Positions 17,933-29,800 of a stretch of DNA of 51,281 nucleotides are shown piece by piece; the stretch's first letter is position 1, and each line of letters begins with the position of its first letter. The position numbers and the translations under genes were made by a program. Origin of the DNA: Sideroxydans sp. GTDB lineage: Bacteria; Pseudomonadota; Gammaproteobacteria; Burkholderiales; Gallionellaceae. Where the stretch lies: NCBI GenBank assembly GCA_013140695.1, contig JABFSI010000026.1:1-51281 (forward strand), in the 5' to 3' direction. Below the pieces are notes generated by a model. It was not told the origin of the DNA and searched no databases. It worked only from the letters and a program-made list of their open reading frames with translations.

Positions 17933-19123
17933 ATGGCAAAAAGTAAATTTGAACGTACCAAACCGCACGTCAACGTAGGCACGATTGGCCACGTCGACCA
18001 CGGCAAGACCACCCTAACAGCGGCGATCACGATGGTGTTATCGAAGAAATTCGGTGGTGAAGCCAAAGCCTATGACCAGATCGACGCAGCGCCAGAAGAA
18101 AAGGCGCGCGGCATCACCATCAACACAGCGCACGTCGAGTACGAAACAGCTGGACGTCACTACGCCCACGTTGACTGCCCAGGTCACGCCGACTACGTTA
18201 AGAACATGATCACCGGCGCAGCACAAATGGACGGCGCGATTCTGGTTGTATCCGCAGCTGACGGCCCCATGCCACAGACCCGTGAACACATCCTGTTGGC
18301 ACGTCAAGTTGGCGTCCCATACATCATCGTCTTCATGAACAAATGCGACATGGTTGATGATGCAGAACTGCTCGAACTCGTTGAAATGGAAATCCGTGAA
18401 TTGCTCAGCAAATACGACTTCCCGGGCGACGACACACCAATCATTCACGGTAGCGCCAAGTTGGCAGTCGAAGGCGACCAAAGCGAATACGGCGAACCCT
18501 CCATCTTCCGTTTGGCTGATGCATTGGACGCATACATCCCACAACCAGAACGCGCACTGGACGGCACATTCTTGATGCCAGTCGAAGACGTATTCTCCAT
18601 CTCTGGTCGCGGCACGGTTGTTACAGGTCGTATCGAGCGCGGTATCGTTAAAGTCGGCGAAGAATTGGAAATCGTTGGTATCAAGCCAACTTTGAAGACA
18701 ACCTGCACCGGCGTCGAAATGTTCCGCAAACTGCTCGACCAAGGTCAAGCAGGCGACAACGTCGGCGTCCTGTTGCGTGGTACCAAGCGTGAAGAAGTCG
18801 AACGCGGCCAAGTGTTGTGCAAACCAGGTTCCATCAAGCCACACACCAAGTTCACAGCGGAGATCTACGTGTTGGGCAAAGATGAAGGTGGTCGTCACAC
18901 CCCATTCTTCCAAGGCTACCGTCCCCAGTTCTACTTCCGTACAACAGACGTAACGGGTGCAGTTGAATTGCCAGCAGGTACAGAAATGGTGATGCCAGGC
19001 GACAACGTGAGTATCGTGGTGAGCTTGATTAACCCCATCGCGATGGAAGAAGGCTTGCGTTTCGCGATCCGCGAAGGCGGTCGTACCGTTGGTGCGGGTG
19101 TGGTTGCTAAGATCATTGAGTAA
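17933..19123 (+). CDS. tuf: Elongation factor Tu, copy 1
   Basis: A 396-residue GTPase that delivers aminoacyl-tRNA to the ribosome. G1 is GHVDHGKT (19-26), G3 DCPGHAD (about 81-87) and G4 NKCD (about 136-139), followed by the two beta-barrel domains. The nucleotide sequence matches the second copy at 34262-35452 in every line I compared, including synonymous positions, which indicates ongoing gene conversion. Codon use is strongly C-ending, as expected for a very highly expressed gene. GGAG precedes the start. It lies between the tRNA-Tyr/Gly/Thr cluster and tRNA-Trp. Confidence 0.99.
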   Translation: MAKSKFERTKPHVNVGTIGHVDHGKTTLTAAITMVLSKKFGGEAKAYDQIDAAPEEKARGITINTAHVEYETAGRHYAHVDCPGHADYVKNMITGAAQMDGAILVVSAADGPMPQTREHILLARQVGVPYIIVFMNKCDMVDDAELLELVEMEIRELLSKYDFPGDDTPIIHGSAKLAVEGDQSEYGEPSIFRLADALDAYIPQPERALDGTFLMPVEDVFSISGRGTVVTGRIERGIVKVGEELEIVGIKPTLKTTCTGVEMFRKLLDQGQAGDNVGVLLRGTKREEVERGQVLCKPGSIKPHTKFTAEIYVLGKDEGGRHTPFFQGYRPQFYFRTTDVTGAVELPAGTEMVMPGDNVSIVVSLINPIAMEEGLRFAIREGGRTVGAGVVAKIIE

Positions 19124-19137
19124 TTAAGTAGCACTCT

Positions 19138-19170
19138 GGCGGAGCGAAGTTTGCTCCGCCATTGTTGTTT
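19138..19170 (+). terminator. Hairpin after tuf copy 1
   Basis: GGCGGAGC-GAAGTTT-GCTCCGCC is a perfect 8-bp stem followed by ATTGTTGTTT. The T-run is broken, so termination may be partial, leaving read-through into tRNA-Trp, secE and nusG. Confidence 0.65.
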
Positions 19171-19182
19171 GTAGAAGTTAAT

Positions 19183-19258
19183 AGGCCAGTAGCTCAATTG
19201 GTAGAGTATCGGTCTCCAAAACCGAGGGTTGGGGGTTCGAAACCCTCCTGGCCTGCCA
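19183..19258 (+). tRNA. tRNA-Trp (CCA)
   Basis: A 76-nt tRNA with acceptor AGGCCAG/CTGGCCT, discriminator G and encoded CCA. The anticodon CCA is in GTCTCCAAAAC. The tuf-trnW-secE order is widespread in proteobacteria. Confidence 0.97.
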
Positions 19259-19281
19259 GTTAATATGTAGAACGGACGACC

Positions 19282-19629
19282 ATGGCTGACAAGATTAAAT
19301 TATTGCTTGCCTTTCTGCTCATCGTAGCGGGAGTGGTGGGCTATTACGCTTTGGGTGAGAGTGCGGCAGTTGTACGTGTGTTGGTTGTCATGTTGGGTGT
19401 GGCGGCGGCGGCGGGTATGTTCTGGATGACCGCATCAGGTAAGCAATTCTTTGGTTTTGCTAAAGATTCAGTTGCTGAATCTAAGCGTGTAGTGTGGCCA
19501 ACACGCAGAGAAACCGTGCAAACAACGGGGGTTGTCATTCTATTTGCGGTCGTGATGTCGCTGTTCTTGTGGGCGGTGGATGCAAGCTTGATGGGGTTGG
19601 TAAATTTATTGATGGGACGGACTAACTGA
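19282..19629 (+). CDS. secE: Preprotein translocase subunit SecE
   Basis: A 115-residue membrane protein that clamps SecY. Three helices are predicted, as in E. coli: about 4-24, 30-52 and 85-112. The conserved cytoplasmic amphipathic segment [17 protein letters not shown] (about 67-83) is the family signature. Its stop shares a base with the nusG start. Confidence 0.95.
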   Translation: MADKIKLLLAFLLIVAGVVGYYALGESAAVVRVLVVMLGVAAAAGMFWMTASGKQFFGFAKDSVAESKRVVWPTRRETVQTTGVVILFAVVMSLFLWAVDASLMGLVNLLMGRTN

Positions 19630-20162
19630 TGGCTAAACGTTGGTATGTGGTACATACGTACTCCCAGTTCGAGAAGAGCGTGCAACGTGCATTGACGGAG
19701 CGTGTTGAACGCAATGGAATGCAAGATTTGTTCGGGCAAATTCTTGTTCCCGTTGAAGAAGTGGTGGAGCTAAAGTCTGGACAGAAGACTATCAGTGAGC
19801 GCAAGTTTTTCCCCGGTTACATGCTGGTTGAAATGGAAATGACTGACGAGACTTGGCACTTGGTGAAAAATACGCCCAAGGTCACTGGTTTTCTCGGCGG
19901 CTCTGCAATGAAGCCCTCGCCTATTAGTCAAAAAGAAGTCGACACCATCATGCAGCAAATGCAAGCAGGTGTTGAGAAGCCGCGTCCCAAAGTGTTGTTC
20001 GAAGTGGGCGAGGCAGTGCGCGTCAAGGAAGGTCCATTCACCGACTTCAACGGTATGGTGGAAGACGTCAACTACGACAAGAGCAAGCTACGTGTGTCGG
20101 TCACCATCTTTGGACGATCCACACCTGTAGAACTGAATTTCGGGCAAGTCGAAAAAGCCTGA
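19629..20162 (+). CDS. nusG: Transcription termination/antitermination factor NusG
   Basis: A 177-residue RNA-polymerase-associated factor that suppresses pausing and couples transcription to Rho and the ribosome. The NGN domain begins [14 protein letters not shown] and includes [12 protein letters not shown]. The C-terminal KOW domain (about 125-177) contains [16 protein letters not shown]. It overlaps secE by one base. Confidence 0.98.
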   Translation: MAKRWYVVHTYSQFEKSVQRALTERVERNGMQDLFGQILVPVEEVVELKSGQKTISERKFFPGYMLVEMEMTDETWHLVKNTPKVTGFLGGSAMKPSPISQKEVDTIMQQMQAGVEKPRPKVLFEVGEAVRVKEGPFTDFNGMVEDVNYDKSKLRVSVTIFGRSTPVELNFGQVEKA

Positions 20163-20170
20163 TGTTGAGC

Positions 20171-20185
20171 GCCGGGTTTTCCGGC
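20171..20185 (+). other. Hairpin in the rplK leader
   Basis: GCCGG-GTTTT-CCGGC lies in the 90-bp nusG-rplK gap. In E. coli, L1 represses rplK-rplA by binding the leader just before rplK. The hairpin and the G-rich sequence after it may belong to such a leader, but I cannot identify an L1 site with confidence. Confidence 0.4.
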
Positions 20186-20252
20186 ATTAAGTAACGGGGA
20201 GCTTATCGGGGTAGTTGCGATAGGCGTTTAACCCACAACAAGGAGTAGTAAC

Positions 20253-20687
20253 GTGGCAAAGAAAATCATCGGCTTTATCAAGCTGCAAGTGCCTGCGGGC
20301 AAAGCAAATCCAAGTCCTCCTATCGGTCCCGCACTGGGTCAGCGCGGTTTGAACATCATGGAATTCTGTAAGGCGTTCAACGCCCAGACTCAAGGCGTCG
20401 AGCCAGGTCTGCCGATCCCCGTGGTGATCACCGCGTTCGCAGACAAGAGCTTCACCTTCGTGATGAAGACTCCCCCAGCGACCATCCTGATTAAGAAGGC
20501 GGCTGGCATTCAAAAGGGCAGCAAGACACCCCATACCGACAAAGTTGGCAAGCTGACACGTAAGCAAGCGGAAGACATCGCAAAAACAAAACAGCCCGAT
20601 TTGACTGCGGCTGACTTGGACGCGGCTGTACGCACCATCGCGGGTAGCGCGCGTAGCATGGGCATCACAGTTGAAGGGGTTAAATAA
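20253..20687 (+). CDS. rplK: 50S ribosomal protein L11
   Basis: A 144-residue protein of the GTPase-associated centre that binds 23S rRNA with L10. It starts at GTG 20253 with AGGAG (20241-20245) 7 nt before. The proline-rich N-terminal domain ([21 protein letters not shown]) and the C-terminal RNA-binding domain (GSARSMGI) are canonical. Confidence 0.98.
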   Translation: MAKKIIGFIKLQVPAGKANPSPPIGPALGQRGLNIMEFCKAFNAQTQGVEPGLPIPVVITAFADKSFTFVMKTPPATILIKKAAGIQKGSKTPHTDKVGKLTRKQAEDIAKTKQPDLTAADLDAAVRTIAGSARSMGITVEGVK

Positions 20688-20688
20688 C

Positions 20689-21381
20689 ATGGCAATGTCT
20701 AAACGTTACAAGGCACTGGTTGCCAAGGTTGATCGTAATAAATTGTATGCACTGGATGAGGCGTTGAAGCTAGTCAAAGAAACTGCAAAAGCAAAGTTCG
20801 ATGAGTCCATCGACGTGGCAGTTAATTTGGGCATTGATGCAAAGAAATCTGACCAGCTAGTCCGTGGCGCAGTTGTGTTGCCAAAGGGTACTGGCAAGAC
20901 CATGCGCGTTGCAGTATTCGCGCAAGGCGCTAAAGCTGAAGAAGCTAAAGCGGCGGGTGCTGACATCGTGGGGTTCGACGATTTGGCTGAAACCATCAAA
21001 GCAGGAAAGATGGACTTCGACGTCGTGATCGCTTCTCCAGATGCGATGCGTATCGTTGGTCAATTGGGTCAGATTCTTGGTCCACGCGGTTTGATGCCTA
21101 ACCCAAAGGTTGGCACAGTGACTGCTGATGTGGCGGGCGCGGTGAAGAACGCTAAAGCCGGTCAAGTGCAATACCGTACCGACAAGAACGGTATCATCCA
21201 ATGCACCATCGGCCGTGCCTCTTTCGCGCCGGAAGCACTGCGTGAGAACATGCTAGCTTTGATTGACGCATTGAATAAAGCTAAACCAGCGACTTCCAAA
21301 GGTGTGTACCTGAAGAAGGTGGCGATCTCCAGCACCATGGGTGTCGGCATTCGCGTCGAGCAGGCTAGCTTGGTTGCTTAA
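20689..21381 (+). CDS. rplA: 50S ribosomal protein L1
   Basis: A 230-residue protein of the L1 stalk, which moves deacylated tRNA out of the E site. The [15 protein letters not shown] motif in the middle is the signature. I chose ATG 20689 ([10 protein letters not shown]), one base after the rplK stop; TTG 20671 would run into rplK and ATG 20695 is a close alternative. In E. coli L1 is also the translational repressor of this two-gene unit. Confidence 0.97.
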   Translation: MAMSKRYKALVAKVDRNKLYALDEALKLVKETAKAKFDESIDVAVNLGIDAKKSDQLVRGAVVLPKGTGKTMRVAVFAQGAKAEEAKAAGADIVGFDDLAETIKAGKMDFDVVIASPDAMRIVGQLGQILGPRGLMPNPKVGTVTADVAGAVKNAKAGQVQYRTDKNGIIQCTIGRASFAPEALRENMLALIDALNKAKPATSKGVYLKKVAISSTMGVGIRVEQASLVA

Positions 21382-21394
21382 GTGTTTTGAATTT

Positions 21395-21420
21395 GGCGGC
21401 GGAGCTTCGGCTTCGTCGCC
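21395..21420 (+). terminator. Terminator-like hairpin between rplA and rplJ
   Basis: GGCGGCGGAGC-TTCG-GCTTCGTCGCC forms an 11-bp stem with two G-U pairs and a stable TTCG loop. The sequence after it (ACTTGTTCTTT) is only moderately T-rich. It may attenuate or mark an RNA-processing site between the L11 and L10 units. Confidence 0.55.
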
Positions 21421-21429
21421 ACTTGTTCT

Positions 21430-21457
21430 TTGACTGCTGGCGGGATTGGCAGATTAT
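21430..21457 (+). promoter_or_regulatory. Possible rplJ (L10) promoter
   Basis: TTGACT (21430-21435) and GATTAT (21452-21457) are spaced by 16 bp, just after the rplA hairpin. The position matches the E. coli promoter before rplJ. The -10 matches 4 of 6 bases. Confidence 0.45.
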
Positions 21458-21461
21458 CAAA

Positions 21462-21638
21462 GACCGTAGGTGTCGAAGGCGCAGTTAGCTAGAGATTTAA
21501 TCGACGGAAGTTTCGTCGGCCCACGTAGATGGTGTGCCCGCGAGCAGGTTGAATCATTTTTCCTGTCTTGAGGACGCGGTCGTTAATTGGAATATCCAAC
21601 TTCGGTTAGATATTTCTTAATCAAAATGGAGAAAGACT
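21462..21638 (+). ncRNA. Ribosomal protein L10 leader region
   Basis: The roughly 180 nt before rplJ are non-coding and structured, with GACCGTAGGTGTC near the 5' end, a CGACG/CGTCG hairpin (about 21502-21518) and a pyrimidine-rich 3' part ending in a GGAGA ribosome site. In many proteobacteria the L10-L7/L12 complex binds this leader and represses rplJL translation. I infer the element from position and these landmarks; I have not folded or matched it to a covariance model. Confidence 0.6.
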
Positions 21639-22139
21639 TTGGGTCTAAATCTGCAAGAAAAGCAAGCGGTCGTTGCTGAAGTCAGTGCGCAAGTCGCACA
21701 GGCTCAGACCATCGTATTGGCTGAGTATCGCGGCATCGCCGTTGCTGACATCACCAAATTGCGTGCGAATGCACGTAATTCAGGTGTCTATGTCCGCGTG
21801 TTGAAAAACACGCTGGCTCGTCGTGCGGTGCAGGGTACTCCGTTCGAAGTATTGGCAGACAAGATGGTAGGGCCGTTAGTCTACGGCGTTAGTGTTGATG
21901 CTGTTGCTGCTGCGAAAGTTATTTATGACTTCGCAAAAACGAACGACAAGCTAGTGATTAAAGCAGGTGCTTACAACGGTAAGGTTTTAGATGTGGCAGG
22001 TGTTTCGGCACTAGCTACCGTACCTTCCAAAGAAGTACTGCTGGCGCAATTGTGTGGTCTGTTGCAATCGCCTGTTTCTGGCTTGGCACGCGTTCTCGCT
22101 GCTGTGTCTGAGAAGCAAGCTGCTGCGACCGCCGCTTAA
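21639..22139 (+). CDS. rplJ: 50S ribosomal protein L10
   Basis: A 166-residue protein that anchors the L7/L12 dimers at the stalk base. It starts at TTG 21639 with TGGAGA (about 21627-21632) upstream. The N-terminus [16 protein letters not shown] and the rRNA-binding [19 protein letters not shown] segment are standard, and an alanine-rich C-terminal helix binds L7/L12. No ATG lies in a better position. In E. coli L10 represses its own operon through the leader. Confidence 0.97.
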   Translation: MGLNLQEKQAVVAEVSAQVAQAQTIVLAEYRGIAVADITKLRANARNSGVYVRVLKNTLARRAVQGTPFEVLADKMVGPLVYGVSVDAVAAAKVIYDFAKTNDKLVIKAGAYNGKVLDVAGVSALATVPSKEVLLAQLCGLLQSPVSGLARVLAAVSEKQAAATAA

Positions 22140-22171
22140 TTTCACAAACCCTTAATTCAGGAATAAACAAA

Positions 22172-22549
22172 ATGGCATTTGATAAAGACGCATTTTTGAC
22201 ATCATTGGACAGCATGTCCGTATTGGAATTGAACGAACTGGTAAAAGCAATCGAAGAAAAATTCGGTGTTTCTGCTGCTGCAATGTCTGCACCTGCAGCT
22301 GGTGGCGCTGCTGGCGGCGCTGCTGCCGCTGCTGAACAAACAGAGTTTACTGTTGTTCTGAAATCTGCTGGCGAAGCTAAAGTTAACGTAATTAAGGTGG
22401 TTCGTGCGATTACTGGTCTGGGCTTGAAAGAAGCTAAAGACTTGGTAGACGGCGCTCCCAAGAACGTTAAAGAAGGCGTAAGCAAAGCTGATGCTGATGC
22501 AATCGCTAAGCAATTGATCGAAGCTGGCGCAACTGCTGAAGTTAAGTAA
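22172..22549 (+). CDS. rplL: 50S ribosomal protein L7/L12
   Basis: A 125-residue acidic stalk protein that recruits translational GTPases. An N-terminal dimerisation domain (1-32) is joined by an Ala/Gly hinge (about 36-56) to the C-terminal domain with [16 protein letters not shown]. It is followed by a strong hairpin before rpoB. Confidence 0.98.
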   Translation: MAFDKDAFLTSLDSMSVLELNELVKAIEEKFGVSAAAMSAPAAGGAAGGAAAAAEQTEFTVVLKSAGEAKVNVIKVVRAITGLGLKEAKDLVDGAPKNVKEGVSKADADAIAKQLIEAGATAEVK

Positions 22550-22564
22550 GCGCTGTGTCGTGTG

Positions 22565-22593
22565 AAAGGCTGACGGACATCCGTCAGCCTTTT
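22565..22593 (+). terminator. Attenuator hairpin between rplL and rpoB
   Basis: AAAGGCTGACGGA and TCCGTCAGCCTTT pair over 13 bp with almost no loop (the central pairs would open) and end in TTTT. In E. coli the equivalent site terminates most transcripts so that rpoBC is made at a lower level than the ribosomal proteins. Confidence 0.85.
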
Positions 22594-22755
22594 GCCGCTT
22601 CTAGAAAAAGAAACACGTTTGTATCGTTGTGTGGCTAGAAATCAACGATAAGTGAGTGCGAAAGCGTCCATTTTTCGTTGTCTTTTAGTAAGGGCTTGGC
22701 CTATTGAGGAAAAGCCTGCTTCAACATTTTGTTTGCCAACTGTCGTGGAGATCTT

Positions 22756-25700
22756 ATGAGCTATTCTTTCACCGAGAAAAAACGTATTCGCAAGAGTTTT
22801 GCAAAACGCAAAGGTGCCCTACCCGTACCCTTCTTGTTATCTACTCAGTTGGAATCGTACACCGCTTTCCTGCAAGCTTGGGCTGCCCCAGAGCAGCGTA
22901 AGAATGAGGGTTTGCAAGCCGCGTTTAATTCGATTTTCCCAATCGAAAGTCATAATAAATTTGCGCGCTTGGAATTCGTTAGCTACCAATTAGGTATGCC
23001 CGCATTTGATGTGCGTGAGTGCCAACAACGTGGTCTGACTTACGCATCGCCATTGCGTGCGCGTGTGCGCCTAACGATTTTGGACAAAGAAGCGTCCAAG
23101 CCCACCGTAAAGGAAGTGAAAGAACAAGAAGTCTATATGGGCGAAATCCCCTTGATGACTAACACGGGTTCGTTTGTTATCAACGGTACCGAGCGTGTGA
23201 TCGTTTCCCAGTTGCACCGTTCGCCTGGCGTATTCTTCGAGCATGATCGCGGCAAAACCCATGCGTCTGGCAAATTGTTGTTCTCTGCGCGCGTGATTCC
23301 TTACCGTGGTTCGTGGTTAGACTTTGAATTCGACGCGAAAGATTACGTCTATTTCCGTATTGACCGTCGCCGCAAGTTGCCCGTCACTATTTTGCTGAAG
23401 TCTTTGGGGTACACACCCGAGCAAATTTTGGCTATGTTCTTTGTGAATGACACCTTCCATTTTGGTAAGAAGGGCATCCAGTTTGAAGTTGTGGCAGAGC
23501 GCCTGCGTGGTGAAATTGCGCGTTTTGATATCGAGGCCAAGGGCAAACTCATTGTCGCAAAAGACAAGCGCATCACTGTGCGTCACATCCGTGAGATGCA
23601 AGAAGCCGGTCTAGATAAGTTGACGGTTGCTGAAGATTTCTTGATTGGACGTGTGTTGTCTAACAACATTGTTGACACAGACAGCGGCGAAATTATCGCC
23701 AATGCCAATGATGAAATTACTGATGCTATTTTGAGCAAGTTGCAAGCGGCGGGCATCAGCAAAATTCACACCTTGTACACCAACGAATTGGATCAAGGCG
23801 CGTTTATTTCGCAAACTTTGCGTACGGATGAATCAACCGATCAGTGGACCGCACGCGTGGCCATTTATCGCATGATGCGTCCTGGTGAGCCACCCACCGA
23901 AGATGCGGTAGAAGCATTGTTCGGCGGATTGTTCTTTAATGACGAACGCTATGACTTGTCTAGCGTGGGTCGTATGAAATTCAACCGTCGCGTGGGTCGT
24001 GAAGAGCTGACGGGCGCAGTGACGCTGTCCTATGAAGACATCGTTGAAGTGGTGAAAATTTTGGTCGAGTTGCGCAATGGTCGCGGCGAGATCGACGACA
24101 TCGATCACTTGGGTAACCGCCGTGTGCGCGCCGTGGGCGAGTTGGCAGAGAATCAGTTCCGCGTTGGTCTGGCACGCGTAGAGCGCGCTGTGAAAGAACG
24201 TTTGGGTCAAGCTGAAGCAGACAACTTGATGCCGCACGATCTAATCAACGCTAAGCCTATCTCGGCTGCCGTGAAGGAGTTCTTCGGTTCTTCGCAATTG
24301 TCGCAGTTCATGGACCAAACCAACCCGCTGGCAGAAGTGACGCACAAGCGTCGTATCTCCGCACTGGGCCCAGGCGGTCTGACTCGCGAACGCGCAGGCT
24401 TCGAAGTGCGCGACGTGCATCCGACTCACTACGGTCGAGTCTGTCCTATCGAGACACCGGAAGGCCCGAACATCGGTCTGATCAACTCCTTGGCACTGTA
24501 TGCACGTACCAACGAATACGGCTTCATCGAGACACCGTATCGCAAGGTTTCTAAGAGCCGTGCTACTGATGACGTGAGCTACCTGTCTGCAATCGAGGAA
24601 GGCAACTTCACCATCGCTCAGGCGAACGCTGAATTGGACAAGAAGGGCCACTTCACGAACGACATCGTGTCTGCACGTCAGCACAACGAGTTCGTATTGG
24701 CTGAGCCAGAGAACATCGAGTACATGGACGTAGCACCCGCGCAGGTCGTGTCTGTCGCTGCTTCTTTGATCCCGTTCTTGGAACACGATGACGCGAACCG
24801 TGCGTTGATGGGTGCCAACATGTCACGTCAAGCAGTGCCCGTGTTGCGTGCTGAGAAGCCGCTGGTGGGCACAGGTATCGAGCGTACGGTTGCGGTCGAC
24901 TCTGGTACGGCTGTGCAAGCATGGCGCGGTGGCCGTGTCGATTACGTCGACTCCGCTCGTATCGTGGTTCGTGTGAACGACGATGAAACAGTGGCTGGTG
25001 AAGTCGGTGTGGACATCTACAACCTGACCAAATACACGCGTTCTAACCAGAACACCAACATCAACCAACGTCCGCTGGTGCGTATCGGCGACGTGATCGC
25101 TCGCGGTGACGTGGTAGCTGACGGCGCATCGACTGATATGGGCGAATTGGCGCTGGGTCAGAACATGATGATCGCGTTCATGCCATGGAATGGTTACAAC
25201 TTCGAAGACTCGATCATGATCTCCGAGCGTGTGGTTGCAGAAGACCGCTTCACTTCGATCCACATCGAAGAGTTGACCGTTATGGCACGTGACACCAAGC
25301 TGGGCACCGAAGAGATCACACGCGACATCCCTAACTTGTCCGAAGGCCAAATGGCACGTCTGGACGAGTGCGGCATTGTGCACATCGGCGCAGAAGTCGG
25401 TTTGGGTGATGTGCTGGTGGGTAAAGTCACGCCAAAGGGCGAGACACAACTGACTCCTGAAGAGAAGTTGTTGCGCGCCATTTTCGGCGAGAAGGCTTCC
25501 GACGTGAAGGACACTTCATTGCGCGTTAAGGCGGGCATATCGGGTACGGTTATCGACGTGCAAGTGTTCACTCGCGAAGGTTTGCAACGTGACAAACGCG
25601 CACAGCAAATTATTGACGACGAATTGGCACGTTACAAGAAAGACTTGGCCGATCAGATGCGCATTGTTGAAGCTGACGCATTCTCTCGTTTGGAAAAGAT

Positions 25701-26823
25701 GTTGCACAACAAGGTGGCGAATGGCGGACCTAAAAAGTTGGCCAAGGGTACCAAGTTGAACAAAGAATATCTCACCAGCGTCGAGCATCATCAATGGTTT
25801 GACATTCGCGTAGCGGATGATGAGGTTGCTTTGCAAATGGAGCAAATCAAAGATGGCTTGGCGCAGAAACGTGTCGAGTTCGACGCTGCATTTGAATTGA
25901 AGAAAAAGAAACTGACACAAGGCGACGAGCTACAAGCCGGTGTGCAGAAGATGGTTAAAGTGTATGTGGCGGTTAAACGTCGTTTGCAACCAGGTGACAA
26001 GATGGCGGGTCGTCACGGTAACAAGGGTGTGGTTTCGCGCATTGTTCCTGTGGAAGACATGCCACACATGGCAGATGGCTCCACCGTGGATATTGTGTTG
26101 AACCCATTGGGCGTTCCATCACGGATGAACATCGGTCAGGTTCTCGAAGTGCATCTGGGTTGGGCAGCTAAAGGATTGGGCAAGAAAATTGCCACTATGC
26201 TGGAACAGCAAGCCAAGATTGCGGATGTGCGTAAGTTCTTAGGCAAAATCTACAAGGGTGAGCAAGCCGAAGAAATTGCGACCTTCACGGATGAAGAAGT
26301 AATTGAGATGAGTCGCAACCTGCGTGCAGGTGTGCCTTTCGCAACCCCAGTTTTCGACGGCGCAAGCGAAGAAGAAATCAAGGAGTTGTTGGAATTGGCG
26401 GATCTGCCAACTTCCGGTCAGATTCAGTTGTATGACGGGCGCACTGGCGATGCCTTTGATCGCAAGGTGACCGTGGGCTACATGCATGTGTTGAAACTGC
26501 ATCACTTGGTGGATGACAAGATGCATGCTCGTTCAACAGGCCCATATAGCTTGGTGACGCAGCAACCATTGGGCGGTAAAGCACAGTTCGGTGGTCAGCG
26601 TTTTGGTGAGATGGAAGTGTGGGCGTTGGAGGCTTACGGCGCGGCGTACATCTTGCAAGAAATGCTGACGGTGAAGTCGGACGACGTGAATGGCCGTACC
26701 AAGGTCTATGAGAACATCGTCAAGGGCGAACACAAGATTGAAGCGGGCATGCCCGAGTCGTTCAATGTGTTGACCAAGGAAATCCGTTCTCTGGGTATCG
26801 ACATTGATCTGGAACGCAATTAA
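22756..26823 (+). CDS. rpoB: RNA polymerase beta subunit
   Basis: A 1355-residue subunit of RNA polymerase forming one pincer and half of the active site. The rifampicin region reads [20 protein letters not shown] followed by [11 protein letters not shown], with D, H and S at the positions usually mutated in resistance, so a sensitive type is predicted. [11 protein letters not shown] and the C-terminal [20 protein letters not shown] are canonical. I chose ATG 22756 ([15 protein letters not shown]) because GGAG ends 5 nt before it; an upstream TTG at 22729 is unlikely. The 206-bp gap before it holds the rplL attenuator. About 24240-25560 is richer in C-ending codons than the flanks. Confidence 0.98.
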   Translation: MSYSFTEKKRIRKSFAKRKGALPVPFLLSTQLESYTAFLQAWAAPEQRKNEGLQAAFNSIFPIESHNKFARLEFVSYQLGMPAFDVRECQQRGLTYASPLRARVRLTILDKEASKPTVKEVKEQEVYMGEIPLMTNTGSFVINGTERVIVSQLHRSPGVFFEHDRGKTHASGKLLFSARVIPYRGSWLDFEFDAKDYVYFRIDRRRKLPVTILLKSLGYTPEQILAMFFVNDTFHFGKKGIQFEVVAERLRGEIARFDIEAKGKLIVAKDKRITVRHIREMQEAGLDKLTVAEDFLIGRVLSNNIVDTDSGEIIANANDEITDAILSKLQAAGISKIHTLYTNELDQGAFISQTLRTDESTDQWTARVAIYRMMRPGEPPTEDAVEALFGGLFFNDERYDLSSVGRMKFNRRVGREELTGAVTLSYEDIVEVVKILVELRNGRGEIDDIDHLGNRRVRAVGELAENQFRVGLARVERAVKERLGQAEADNLMPHDLINAKPISAAVKEFFGSSQLSQFMDQTNPLAEVTHKRRISALGPGGLTRERAGFEVRDVHPTHYGRVCPIETPEGPNIGLINSLALYARTNEYGFIETPYRKVSKSRATDDVSYLSAIEEGNFTIAQANAELDKKGHFTNDIVSARQHNEFVLAEPENIEYMDVAPAQVVSVAASLIPFLEHDDANRALMGANMSRQAVPVLRAEKPLVGTGIERTVAVDSGTAVQAWRGGRVDYVDSARIVVRVNDDETVAGEVGVDIYNLTKYTRSNQNTNINQRPLVRIGDVIARGDVVADGASTDMGELALGQNMMIAFMPWNGYNFEDSIMISERVVAEDRFTSIHIEELTVMARDTKLGTEEITRDIPNLSEGQMARLDECGIVHIGAEVGLGDVLVGKVTPKGETQLTPEEKLLRAIFGEKASDVKDTSLRVKAGISGTVIDVQVFTREGLQRDKRAQQIIDDELARYKKDLADQMRIVEADAFSRLEKMLHNKVANGGPKKLAKGTKLNKEYLTSVEHHQWFDIRVADDEVALQMEQIKDGLAQKRVEFDAAFELKKKKLTQGDELQAGVQKMVKVYVAVKRRLQPGDKMAGRHGNKGVVSRIVPVEDMPHMADGSTVDIVLNPLGVPSRMNIGQVLEVHLGWAAKGLGKKIATMLEQQAKIADVRKFLGKIYKGEQAEEIATFTDEEVIEMSRNLRAGVPFATPVFDGASEEEIKELLELADLPTSGQIQLYDGRTGDAFDRKVTVGYMHVLKLHHLVDDKMHARSTGPYSLVTQQPLGGKAQFGGQRFGEMEVWALEAYGAAYILQEMLTVKSDDVNGRTKVYENIVKGEHKIEAGMPESFNVLTKEIRSLGIDIDLERN

Positions 26824-26860
26824 GACGGCTGCGCACACACGCTAAACAAGGAGCTATTAG

Positions 26861-29800
26861 ATGAAATCAATTTTAGATTTGTTCAAGCAAGTCACCCATA
26901 AAGAAGAGTTCGACGCAATTAAGGTCGGCTTGGCCTCGCCTGAAAAAATTCGTTCATGGTCTTATGGCGAAGTCAAAAAGCCAGAAACCATCAACTACCG
27001 TACCTTCAAGCCAGAGCGCGATGGTCTGTTCTGCGCCAAGATCTTCGGCCCAGTAAAAGACTACGAATGTTTGTGCGGTAAGTACAAGCGCCTGAAACAT
27101 CGCGGTGTGATCTGCGAGAAGTGCGGCGTTGAAGTTACGCTGTCTAAAGTGCGTCGTGAGCGCATGGGTCACATTGAATTGGCCTCCCCGGTCGCGCACA
27201 TTTGGTTCTTGAAGTCTCTGCCATCTCGCTTGGGTATGGTGTTGGACATGACATTACGCGACATCGAACGTGTGTTGTATTTTGAAGGTTACGTAGTCAC
27301 TGAACCTGGCATGACACCGCTCAATCGCGGCCAGCTGTTGTCGGAAGATGACTACATCGCCAAAGTCGAAGAGTACGGTGATGAGTTCACTGCTCTGATG
27401 GGGGCGGAGGGTGTGCGTGCCTTGTTGCGTGCGTTGGACGTGCCATCTGAAGTTGAGAAGATCCGCGCCGAATTGGAAGCCACTAGCTCCGAGACCAAGA
27501 TTAAGAAATACGCAAAACGCCTGAAGGTGTTGGAAGCGTTCATGCAGTCGGGTATCAAGCCTGACTGGATGGTGATGGAAGTGTTGCCTGTGTTGCCACC
27601 AGAGTTGCGCCCATTGGTGCCGTTGGATGGTGGTCGTTTCGCAACCTCTGATTTGAACGATCTGTATCGTCGCGTCATCAACCGTAATAATCGTCTGCGT
27701 CGTCTGTTGGAGCTGAAAGCACCAGACATCATCGTGCGCAACGAAAAGCGCATGTTGCAAGAATCCGTCGATGCGTTGCTGGACAACGGTCGTCGTGGCA
27801 AAGCAATGACAGGCGCGAACAAGCGTCCTCTCAAGTCATTGGCTGACATGATCAAGGGTAAAGGCGGTCGTTTCCGTCAGAACTTGCTGGGTAAGCGCGT
27901 CGATTATTCTGGTCGTTCCGTAATCGTGGTCGGACCACAACTGAAACTGCATCAATGTGGTCTGCCAAAGAAAATGGCGCTGGAACTGTTCAAACCGTTC
28001 ATCTTCGAGCGTTTGGAAAAGATGGGGCTGGCAACAACTATCAAGGCCGGCAAGCGCATGGTCGAGGCGGAAGAGCCAATCGTTTGGGATATCTTGGAAG
28101 AAGTCATCCGCGAACATCCTGTGATGTTGAACCGTGCGCCAACGTTGCATCGTTTGGGTATCCAAGCGTTCGAGCCTATTCTCATCGAAGGTAAGGCGAT
28201 TCAATTGCATCCGCTGGTCTGCTCGGCATTCAACGCCGACTTCGACGGTGACCAAATGGCTGTTCACGTTCCGTTGTCGTTGGAAGCGCAGATGGAAGCA
28301 CGCACTTTGATGCTGGCATCCAACAACGTGCTGTCACCAGCTAACGGCGAGCCAATCATCGTCCCTTCACAAGATATCGTGTTGGGCCTGTACTACATGT
28401 CACGCGCTAAAGAAGCCGCATTGGGCGAAGGTGCGATGTATGCCGATGTGTCCGAAGCATTGCGTGCGTATCGTTCGAATCAAGTGGATTTGCAAGCCAA
28501 AGTGTTGGTACGCATTAAAGAAGTGCTTATCAACGAGGCAGGCGAGAAGGTTGATACATTTACGCGCTACGAAACCACAGTAGGGCGCGCTATCTTGTCC
28601 GAACTGTTGCCTGCGAATCTGCCGTTCAGCTTCGTCAATAAGTCACTCAAGAAGAAAGAAATCTCGCGCCTCATCAATGCTAGCTTCCGTCGTTGCGGCC
28701 TACGCGACACGGTCATCATGGCTGACCAATTGATGTACACCGGTTTCGCTTACGCAACCCGTGCAGGTATCTCAATCTGTGTGGACGACATGCTGGTGCC
28801 GCAACAGAAGAACGAATTGATCGGCGCAGCTGAGAAAGAAGTTCACGAGATCCACACTCAATACACCTCTGGTCTGGTGACTCAGGGTGAGCGTTACAAC
28901 AAGGTGGTGGATATCTGGGGGCGTACCGGTGATCAAGTGGCGAAGGCCATGATGGATCAATTGGGCGTTGAGCCTGTGATTGAACGCGCAACAGGAAAAG
29001 CACGATTGGACAAGAAGGGCAATGCAGTCACGCAAGAGTCGTTCAATTCCATCTATATGATGGCGGACTCCGGTGCGCGTGGTTCTGCGGCACAGATTCG
29101 TCAGTTGTCGGGTATGCGCGGTTTGATGGCAAAACCAGATGGCTCCATCATCGAGACACCGATCACCGCGAACTTCCGCGAAGGTCTGAACATGTTGCAG
29201 TACTTCATCTCGACCCACGGTGCTCGTAAAGGCTTGGCGGATACGGCATTGAAGACAGCAAACTCGGGTTATTTGACACGTCGTTTGGTTGACGTGACAC
29301 AAGACTTGGTTGTGATTGAAGACGATTGCGGCACAAGCAACGGCCGCTCCATGAAAGCTTTGGTTGAAGGCGGTGAAGTGATCGAGGCTTTGCGCGAGCG
29401 CGTGTTGGGTCGTGTGATTGCAGCGGATGTCGTCAATCCTGAAACAGGCGCGACGGTGTTTGAAGCGAACACTTTGCTGGATGAAGATAAAGTTGAACTC
29501 ATCGAGTCACTCGGCATTGATGAAGTGCGCGTGCGTACGCCATTGACCTGTGATACCCGTTACGGTCTGTGTGCCAAGTGCTACGGTCGTGACTTGGGTC
29601 GCGGGGGGTTGATTAACGTGGGTGAGGCAGTGGGTGTGATCGCTGCGCAGTCCATCGGTGAACCAGGCACTCAATTGACGATGCGTACTTTCCATATTGG
29701 TGGTGCAGCATCGCGTACGGTAGTGGCAAGCCAAGTTGAGAGTAAGTCTAACGGCACAATCAAATACAGCCCGAATATGCGCACTGTCACCACAGCAAGT

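Noticed and set aside
22729..22755. Upstream TTG start adding nine residues to RpoB
   Set aside because: The added residues do not belong to the family, and ATG 22756 has GGAG at proper distance and the conserved [15 protein letters not shown].
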